Assembly: GCA_025677835.1 (NCBI GenBank)
Contig: JAIXMR010000010.1
Coordinates: 308,588 to 372,587 of the forward strand
Source: Sporodiniella umbellata
Lineage: Eukaryota; Mucoromycota; Mucoromycetes; Mucorales; Rhizopodaceae
Length of the DNA: 64,000 nucleotides
Reading direction: 5' to 3'
Of the stretch, positions 56,675 through 64,000 are shown in pieces (positions within the stretch are counted from its first letter, which is position 1; the number at the start of each line of letters is the position of its first letter). A program made the position numbers and the translations under genes. Under the pieces are notes generated by a model that saw only the letters and a program-made list of their open reading frames with translations, did no database searches and was not told the DNA's origin.

Positions 56675-58314
56675 TCAGGATATAACAGCTTTAATGAAGA
56701 TAAAAAAATAAAAAAATGAAAAGCGAAAAAAAAGCACTACTTGAAAAAAATAGAATACATAATAGAATAAAAAAAAATATTCAAACGGAAGACGGGGAGA
56801 AGTAGCTTTTTCAGCAGTATTGAGTTCGACTGTTTTTCTATTTCGATCGTCAATTACTCTTGCCAAGTTTTCCGTTAACGTTACCTCCAACAGAGGAAGG
56901 AAATCCAATCTAATGTTTTTTGGCTTACCCGGGAAAGGAAGCTTCTTGGTGCGGGTGATTTTGGTGACGGTCTTACCAGCAGGAACATTCATTATCAAGA
57001 GCTCGAGGTTCAGACCTAATAAAGAAAGTAAAAATACGTCAATAAAAGAACATGATAAAAATAATCGTATCATGTGTGCTACTTACCCATCATTAAGAAA
57101 CCAATTGTATAGAGTTGGTTGATTCTATGAGGGTTGGCCTCGACAAGACCGCAAAGCATATCTCTTATTGTCTTTGGTAACTTTACCATACCATCATCAA
57201 GGTATTTATCATCGATTACCAACACATCATGCTTACCGACTTCGGCACACCCAACTTCATCAGTGATTTTTTTTTAAAAGGGCACCTATTGCTTTTCTTT
57301 CTCTTCTTTCTCTGAACTCCAGAGATCTACCTTCGTTTCTGCCAAGAGCAGAAGAGACACTCGTACGCTCACCCAGCTTGGCTTTTACCTAGCTTTTTTT
57401 TGAAAGCTCCATATACAAATGTCCAAAGAGTATGGAGCAAATCACCCTCGGAAAAATCATTTGTATTCAACAGTTCGCCTTCTTCAAATAAACCAGCAGA
57501 ATTCATAATGTATTCTTTTATCCAGCGCTTCTCAAAAGAATCACTAAACTTCAACTTTTGATCCGAAGCAAATTCGTAGTAATCTGCAGCTGTTTTTAAG
57601 GTGTTGTTATCATAAAGATTGACACAATTTTGTATCTCGTCTTGTAAATTTAGGAAGTTCGACAGAGTTGTAGGTTCTTACTTCATCAGTTTCTTCGGGA
57701 GAAAAATAATTAGGCCAGATGGGATCTGCCAAGTCAACAATATAAGACAGACAGGGATGCTCGAAAGTACTATCGTTAATTGCTTGCATTACGACGTCTT
57801 CTATAAATCTTCCACTTTTCAACCTCCATTTCTCCTCAACAGGTAACTTCTCTAAGTAAGTAATTGCACTTTTTTTATCATCAGCACTGATAGAGTTGTT
57901 ATGTACTGATTTCGTGCTTTTTGTGCTTGTTGTTGTGCTTGCTGATATAAAAGATGTCTTTCTTTTGGCCTTCAATTCGTCGTAGATCAAGGTTTGCCAG
58001 TTATTAGTGTCACCGGAATCATTTTTTATACGAAAGTTTAACCTTGAAGCCACTTCCTTAAACGGATGTTTCCATGTCCTTTTGAACACGTTCAGATACG
58101 TGCCATAGTAACTGTTAATTATTGTCTCCTTTTCCGCGATCAGGAACATATCCCAATCTACTTCATTATCTTCATTGACAGTTGCTTGAATAGCAGTTGT
58201 TATGGCTATATAAATTGAGATAAAAAGAAAGTTAGTAACAAAACGGCACGTCAAATTGAAATGCGGTTCACTTAAACTCAACATAGTTAATATTTTGCGA
58301 CATATTAAACACAA
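56675..58314 (-). pseudogene. Broken member of an uncharacterised multi-copy protein family
   Basis: Minus-strand blocks in order: DWDMFLIAEKETIINSYYGTY, KTSFISASTTTSTKS, EKWRLKSGRFIEDVVMQAI, PCLSYIVDLADPIWPNYFSPEE, an intron (GTAAGA to GACGAG) into IQNCVNLYDN, then FSEGDLLHTLWTFVYGAF, RTSVSSALGRNEGRSLEF, VGKHDVLVIDDKYLDD and KLPKTIRDMLCGLVEANPHR. An intron splits INQLYTIGFLMMG and LNLELLIMNVPAGKT, which follow. The frame is lost near 57390 (after GAFKKK) and again in an A run of nine near 57270 (after GALLKK). The pattern resembles widely repeated unknown proteins of Mucorales; it shares the SEGDL..LW segment type with the gene at 30355-31733. Function unknown. Confidence 0.6.
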
Positions 58315-58543
58315 GAGAGGATATCAATAGTAAATAAGATAAAGTTAAGAATATAATATAAAAAAGTACGAGTTCTGTAATAGAGTGAATCAATAAAGAG
58401 TTTAAAAGTATAAAAATCATGAGAGGCAGAGACCGATTTATGCAAAGAGAAGAAAAAATGAAACGCTTTGTCAGGCGCGTACATTTCACTTTTTTTAAAA
58501 AAAAATGTCGTTGCACAAACAATATTCCCTTTGAGGAATAGCT

Positions 58544-58700
58544 TTACATTATACTTGGCAATAGATTAAAAAATTGGCGCTCTTCATGGATTTCTTGCCA
58601 TTTTGATGCTATGTCATATACAGTTTCTTTGGGTTCATACTGCGGAAGGTCAATGTCAGCGTCACCTACCGTTCTCAGTTTGTCGCGTAAAGTACACAAT
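58544..58700 (-). pseudogene. Possible orphan terminal exon
   Basis: The minus strand after a CAG acceptor at 58701 reads TLRDKLRTVGDADIDLPQYE, then PKETVYDIASKWQEIHEERQ and FFNLLPSIM before TAA. Composition looks coding, and it is too short for usual ORF cut-offs. No upstream exon in phase was found. It may be the 3' end of a lost gene, possibly of the same family as the neighbouring broken gene. Confidence 0.3.
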
Positions 58701-59099
58701 CTGTTTTATAAGAAAAGGATTTTGATTTCATGGGGGAAAAAACGAGATCTTTTTGCAAAGGAAACACCCCATTGTTAACGACGAATAATAATCTATGATG
58801 GGCTGGGAAACAGTTCCTTTGTACAGTCATCTTAACAACAGGCGTAAAAATATTTCAAGTTAACACTCATACCTCAAAAGCTTTCACTCATGCTCTTCCA
58901 CTATTCCCTCTGGTAGTAGAGTTCGAAAGTCAGGATCCTGTAAAGGTTATGGCGATAACATATGTCCCTATAAAATTGATAGGGTTAAATGCACACAATC
59001 AAAATGCTTAATACGTAATCGTACGGAAAACAATAATGGCCATTTGGGGCAAAAATCCATATAATTAAGAGTAAAAAAATTCTTTACTTGAACTAGTTA

Positions 59100-59590
59100 A
59101 AAGTCTCTCTTAGTTTCAAAGCAACGCGCTTTTACTTGCAGGAATAACCACGAGAAGGTGGAGACTATCTATTCCCAACCCCCAGATCCCAAGTTGTCTC
59201 CCCCAGATCTCATGTCGCATTGTCTTCTACAAGCATCTGAGCCGAACTTCAAAGAGTCTCCGCACTCAGCCGCCAGAAGAATGAAGCACTAGAAAAGTTA
59301 ATGCCAATACTTTAAATGATAGCGATCGAGGCCGGACTTCAAAGAGTCTCTGCACTCAGCCCACCAGCAAATAAAGTCCCCCAGATCCAAAGAAGCCAAC
59401 TTCACATTGACGAAGATCTGACCCGAGAAACCCAGTAGAGGCAACGTCTGCAGCCAGCCCCAAGACAACACAAGTACCATAACACGATCATGAACCTGCT
59501 ACCAGGCATCTGAGCCGGACTTCAAAGAGCCTCTGTCACACAGCCGCCCAGTCTGCAGCACACTTGAGACAACACAAGCATACTACAACA
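59100..59590. repeat. GC-rich degenerate repeat island
   Basis: The block is visibly richer in G and C than its surroundings. A motif of about 35-40 bp, GACTTCAAAGAGTCTC then GCACTCAGCC, occurs at about 59240, 59330 and 59513, i.e. spaced about 90 and 183 bp. CCCCAGATC occurs three times and GACAACACAAG twice. It may be a fragment of a foreign or retrotransposed sequence; no protein match was recognised. Confidence 0.6.
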
Positions 59591-59664
59591 GGTTTTATTT
59601 AACATTAGAAATGAAAGACTGCAGAAAGAAAAAGAAGAAAAAGAAAATTTATAGGGGTTACGTA

Positions 59665-59741
59665 CAGTGTTTCCAAAATCAATATTGTATATTTTTGTAT
59701 AATGTGTATTGTAAAATACGACATCGATTTTGGAAACACTG
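59665..59741. mobile_element. 77-bp Tc1/mariner-type MITE
   Basis: Perfect 16-bp terminal inverted repeats, CAGTGTTTCCAAAATC at the left and its complement at the right, are flanked on both sides by TA (59663-59664 and 59742-59743), the target duplication of the Tc1/mariner superfamily. The internal part is AT-rich and non-coding, with a partly matching extension of the repeats. Confidence 0.85.
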
Positions 59742-59808
59742 TATTTTAATCCGAATAGAAAAGTAGTCACGTAGATATATGCTGAATTTCCCTTAATTTT
59801 TGAAAGCC

Positions 59809-61265
59809 GTTGTTTGGCTGGTTAAATAATAGAATAGAACTGTCAGGTGGTTTGGTTATTGATATCTTCACAAACTTAGTTTCACACATTCCAGCGCGGT
59901 TATTTTATATCTCAATAATAGATCCTTGAATTGGATTGTACTTCAAACGTTTCTCGAACACGTTTACTGAATGCTGAGCAAATGCCCTAAGACGCTCGGA
60001 AGGAACAACATTACATGCCTCGGCTATTCTTGTAGCTAAATCCTCCTTGTCTTGAAATTGACTACAATTGACCTTATTTTTAACTATAGACCAGAATTTC
60101 TCAATAGGATTAAGCTCGGGTGAGTAAGGAGGAAGATAAACGCATTTATATCCTCTCTCTGTTATCATATTATCAATTACATCGGCAATATGAATGGGTG
60201 CATTATCCATTACTATGTAGTATCCTTTCATTTTGTCCATAGTTTTTTGAATAAACTTCATATAATGGCCAATGACAGTACCTTTGGAGGTAGGCTTTTT
60301 TTTTTTTTTTTTTTTTTTGGTTTGGATGGCGCTTTTCTTTTGTGATTGTTAATATCAATCTTTAACTTTTTAAACCAGTGCCCCTGAGGATTCCGAAGCT
60401 CCATTGATACGACATATTTTGCTGAAACTGCACCTAAAATTGTATGTGATTCTGCTCTGTTACTAGGCGTGGTCACAATAACTGGTGTACCCTTAGCAAA
60501 CCATCCTCCTGGAGGTCTCATATTGATATCAAAACCTAATTCGTTTACAAAAATGCAGTTTTCAAGGTAATCCATATCTTTTTTGCTCCTTTCTTCAACC
60601 CACGCTATGCGTTTTGCAATTTTGGTTGAATCGTTTTGAGAAGCCGGATGATGAGTGCTTTTTTTAAATGAAAGGTTGCATTCAGTTTTTAAGTTTCTGA
60701 CACTTGTTTCCTTAAGCGTAAACCCCGCAAATTTTTCAGGAAGTGAAGCAACTGCATCTACAACTCGGGCTTGAGGGTTATCATCATAAAGGTTAACTAA
60801 ATGAATTTTGTGCCTCTCTTCAAGCTTTCCTGTTGATCTATTAACTTTGTTGCTTTTCGAAGATATTCCAGTCTTTGTCCTCTTTGAGTTTCTTAGCCTA
60901 CTTCTGTACTGTCCTTTCTGCAATACCGCCAGCTAATCTACCAGATTTAGCAGCATTGAACAATTTTACCCTATTATAATAGACAAAGAGCAGTTTCTGT
61001 TCATTGGAGTAGTTTTTATATGGCTCAATTTGCTGCTTTGTTTTAAGTGCAATTTCTTCCATTTCAACATCTAAGCCTTCATCAGTTGACTTTTGCTCTG
61101 AACCTTGCTTTTCGCAGTAGAGCCTAAGATGGGTTAGCGTTTCTAGGTGATAAGGGTCTAATTTCTCTTCCCAATTCATTGCATCGCCCCCCCCTTCGTC
61201 AACAATTCTTTCCTGCCCATCCTCATAAAAAATGAAAACCGCCCACTGGCGTTGCGCTTACTGTA
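59809..61265 (-). mobile_element. Tc1/mariner-like element, copy 2 (inverted)
   Basis: Reverse complement of copy 1 at 53364-54904. Coding blocks lie at 61179-60898, 60923-60258 and 60261-59905 and share with copy 1 the TAG, the frameshift and the FVNE substitution; the shorter A run (23 bp) adds a further frame break. The 5' end is TACAGTAAGCG; the subterminal repeat zone is contracted to one GGCGGTTTT. Confidence 0.85.
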
Positions 61266-61437
61266 AGAGATTCACTCTAACCTTTTTAAGAAAGTTTGAC
61301 CTTTCTTTTTGAAATACCGAATAAAACCAAATTAGGTACTTTCTTGTATTTGTCATTGAGAAATAAAGAACGATTATATAAGCACTTGCAAAAAAAGAAG
61401 AAGATTATTTATCTACTGTTATTTTATCAAATAGTCA

Positions 61438-62641
61438 ATGGTAGTCTCATACGAAACAGTTCGAGTGTCTTATTTTCCTGAGGGCATAGCTCATGTTCAG
61501 TTAAATAGACCCGACAGCTTAAATGCTTTGAACCTCCAGTAAAGAAAGCTATTAAAAATATATATAGATAAAAGGTCATACGCGTTTACTTATACATTTC
61601 CCTCTTTTCTTTTTCAACTATATAAGAATGATGGTGGATATCGGAAACGTCTTTCGTCAGCTGGATCAAGATTCAAACATACGTGCTATTGTTTTATCGG
61701 GTTCAGGGCGTGGGTTTACTGTGGGTTTAGATTGTAAGCAGTACTGAGATTCTCTATGGCTAGCTCTAATTTTCTTGTTGCTTATGTAGTAAACAACTCA
61801 GGTCTGACTACTCTAGCAGATGAAGAAAAGGACGTGGCTCGCAACGTCTATCAAACTCGGTCATTGATCAGAATAATTCAAGATGCCTTTACAGCCATTG
61901 AGGTCTGTAGTAAGCCTGCGATAGCAGCTATCCACAACGCATGCCTAGGTGCCGGAGCCAGTATCATCACCGCATGCGATTTGCGGTACTGTACTAAGGA
62001 TACTTTTATTTCTGTAAAAGAGATTGACGTCGGATTAGCAGCCGACGTAGGTGCTTTACAGAGACTGCCTAAAGTTATTGGTAACCATAGTTTGGTACGC
62101 GAACTTTGTTATACCGCGCGCAAGTAAGACAGAGCTTTTCAGCTATTTTATAAATTCCTATTCATTGGGCAAATAATAGCATTTATGCTGAAGAATCTTT
62201 ACAATGTGGGCTGGTCAATAAGGTCACGGAAAATTACGAATCTTTGATAGGTAAGTATATCTTCTTTTTTTTTTTTGGTAGTACAAATGTGCTTAAACAT
62301 GCTTAGAGGAAGCAATGAAAACTGCCCGGCTGATTGCCTCCAAATCACCCATTGCTGTTCTGGGTACAAAGTAACTTTTTTTTTTTTAAAAAAAAAAGCA
62401 AATACTAACTCCTCTCAAATCCAGACATTTGTTGAACTATTCCCGAGATCACTCTGTTGCTGAGGGATTAGCTTATACAGTGACATGGAACTCAGCTATG
62501 TTGCAAACTGAGGTATATATATAACAGTTACAAATGATAGTAATAGTAACACAAAACCTCAATATAATTTTTGTTTAGGACATTCCTCACTCAATTGAAG
62601 CGTTTGTTACTAAGAAACCCGCCGTTTTTTCAAAGCTTTAA
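61438..62641 (+). CDS. ECH1: Delta3,5-delta2,4-dienoyl-CoA isomerase (ECH1-like), peroxisomal
   Basis: Seven exons (61438-61538, 61627-61733, 61790-62123, 62180-62250, 62307-62370, 62425-62512, 62579-62641) join in phase to 275 residues. Crotonase-fold features: HVQLNRPDSLNALN, IVLSGSGRGFTVGLDL, KPAIAAIHNACLGAG (oxyanion loop) and TFISVKEIDVGLAADVGALQRLPKVIG, which is diagnostic of ECH1 and carries the catalytic Glu (E147) and Asp (D155). The protein ends SKL, a type 1 peroxisomal targeting signal, so it should act in peroxisomal beta-oxidation of odd-position unsaturated fatty acids. The position of the third active-site Asp of rat ECH1 (in GGVDL) is Ser here (GAGAS). Confidence 0.92.
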
Positions 62642-63093
62642 ATCAAAGGCATAAAAAAAATCCAATAAAAGTAGCAGACTGGTTTATAAGGTGTGAGAAA
62701 TTTTTATATTTTCGGTGTCGCAAGTGATAGAATTGTTTTGAGCAAACAAAAGGCTTACAAAGTCTGAGAAGAAAAAAGTAACGATATCTGCGGTTCGGAC
62801 GTTACAGTTTATAGTTGCTGTATAGATAACTGCTAAAGTGCGTGTATACTTTTGAGGCGGAATTTTAAGCATTTATCTTTTTTTTTTTTTTTTCTAAAAC
62901 GTTCAAAGTTTACTCTAACCTTCAAGCTCTTCTTTTCCTTTTCTTTTTTCAAACTTTTGAGTTTCAGTCTTTTTTTTGGACTTTTTTTTTTCTTTTCTTC
63001 TTTTTTCTTTCCAGTTGAATCAGACCGAAAAGAAAGAAAAAAAGTTTTTTGTTTGAAAAAAAAAAAAAAAAAAAATTAAAACGATTGCACTTC
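62642..63093. promoter_or_regulatory. T-rich leader of the UBR1-like gene
   Basis: The interval between the isomerase stop and the start at 63094 contains a T run (about 62878-62894), pyrimidine-rich DNA to about 63014 and an A run (63056-63075) close to the ATG. This is the same promoter style as other genes here. No coding sequence supported. Confidence 0.4.
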
Positions 63094-64000
63094 ATGTCAA
63101 CAGGCAATTCAAGTTCAAAAACACCCTTTGGTGCAACACAATTAAAACAGTTGCTTAGAAATGCACCGTTAACATCGTCAGTTGAAAGGGAAAAAGAAAT
63201 CTTGACGGAATGCTATCGATCGCTTTGGAACGATCACAAAGACTATTTGCGCACTTATTTTTTCCCGGAAGGCTTGTCAGACAGTGACAGCCTTAGCACT
63301 TTGTTGGAAAGACACAAATTACTTGGTAGCAAAAAACAAGTGGCTTCAGGTCTATCTGAAGAAGAGGATTTATCAGATAACGAGGAAAACCAAAGAGGGA
63401 AGCAGTGTGGTCATTTATTCAAACGAGGCGAGAGTGTATATCATTGCCGGTAATGCATCCATTTTATATGTATTGTGTAAACAAATAAGAAAAAGGCAAG
63501 AAAACATCTAAATATCTTTTGATTTTTTGGCTTATTAGGAATTGTGGACTGGATGATACCTGTGTGATGTGCTCAAAGTGTTTTCATGCAACAGAGCATG
63601 AAGGGCACGATGTAAAAATCTGGATTGGCCGAGGTGCAGGTTGTTGTGACTGCGGCGACCCTGAAGCATGGAAAGTGCCCCTTTGCTGCAAAATACATTC
63701 AATCGATTCGTCCAGAACAGAGATGCCCACTTTACCTACCCAGTTGCTTCCCATCACATCCATACCTCCATCTTTACTAGACTCAATACGCGAAACAATT
63801 CGTGTGGTAATCGATTACGTATTGGAGACATTCGCTGCTTCACCTGAAGATGTGATGTCAATTGGTACCTTGGCTTCTGTAGAGAAAGAATGCCTAGAGT
63901 CTCACCGCGCTTTGGGTCTCGATACAAATCTCAAAAACCAGAAATACACCTGTGTACTATGGAATGATGAGAAGCACTCGTTTGATAGCGTGATCTCCGT
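63094..64000 (+). CDS. UBR1: UBR1-type N-recognin E3 ubiquitin ligase, 5' part
   Basis: Exon 1 is 63094-63449 and exon 2 begins at 63539 and runs off the window. Residues about 104-172 form the UBR zinc box: CGHLFKRGESVYHCRNCG, DDTCVMCSKCFHATEHEGHD and GAGCCDCGDPEAWK, with the Cys/His pattern that binds N-terminal basic residues of substrates. Further on, KYTCVLWNDEKHSFD is the start of the ClpS-like domain that recognises bulky hydrophobic N-termini. The order UBR box then ClpS domain matches Ubr1/N-recognins of the Arg/N-degron pathway, where the ligase works with an E2 of the Rad6 type. The RING domain would lie beyond the window. The ATG was chosen as the first in frame after the A run. 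Confidence 0.92.

Noticed and set aside
59298..59480. Minus-strand ORF in the GC-rich island
   Set aside because: It runs through the repeated motifs and its openness follows from GC content; no protein family is recognisable.

Overview
This window looks like nuclear DNA of an early-diverging filamentous fungus, most likely Mucoromycota/Mucorales. Supporting signs are AT-rich intergenic DNA, many short GT-AG introns of about 45-110 bp, long poly(T)/poly(A) tracts in front of start codons, a classical E2F transcription factor (a family absent from most Dikarya), and serine-rich or multi-copy proteins of the kind common in this group. All calls were made by reading the sequence; exon joins were accepted when codon phase and family sequence both carried across the intron. 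No database search was run and the species is not identified.

Region 1 (1-20.9 kb) is an ordinary gene-rich core. In order it holds a partial thioesterase-like gene (-), V-ATPase subunit B (+), ribosome-biogenesis factor NOC4 (-), a TMEM115/rhomboid-like Golgi membrane protein (+), E2F (-), a dipeptidyl-peptidase III-like M49 metallopeptidase (+), a small coiled-coil protein (-) whose end overlaps the peptidase gene, a CAMK-like kinase (+), mitochondrial translation initiation factor 2 (+) and a serine-rich unknown (+). Two gene-poor stretches (5.6-8.9 kb and 20.9-23.5 kb) contain nothing I can support.

Region 2 (23.4-50.3 kb) is a duplication- and repeat-rich accessory region. Its core is a family of SAM-dependent methyltransferase genes: a lone exon-1 fragment, a head-to-head pair on the arms of a 1.7-kb inverted repeat, and a third full copy 17 kb away. 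The third copy lies inside a 4.8-kb direct segmental duplication that also carries a LINE relic and a gene of an uncharacterised family; the right-hand copy of that gene has lost its 5' end. Between the duplicated blocks lie a gene with an in-frame nonsense codon, a degenerate Merlin-type transposon with a tail-to-tail companion ORF, a nearly homogeneous 366-bp tandem satellite of about 3.6 kb, and a dead Tc1/mariner relic. A second Merlin/companion-ORF pair follows the right duplication.

Region 3 (50.3-61.3 kb) holds one serine-rich unknown gene, two nearly identical inverted copies of a disabled Tc1-like element, a third Tc1-like relic whose DDE residues are intact, a broken multi-exon gene, a GC-rich repeat island and a 77-bp MITE. 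Region 4 (61.4-64 kb) returns to core genes: a peroxisomal dienoyl-CoA isomerase ending in SKL, and the 5' part of a UBR1-type N-recognin ubiquitin ligase that runs off the window.

The core genes are housekeeping and do not form a pathway together. The most unusual biology is in the 23-50 kb block, where the methyltransferase palindrome, an apparent gene-conversion boundary, the satellite, and the transposon-linked companion ORF occur together.
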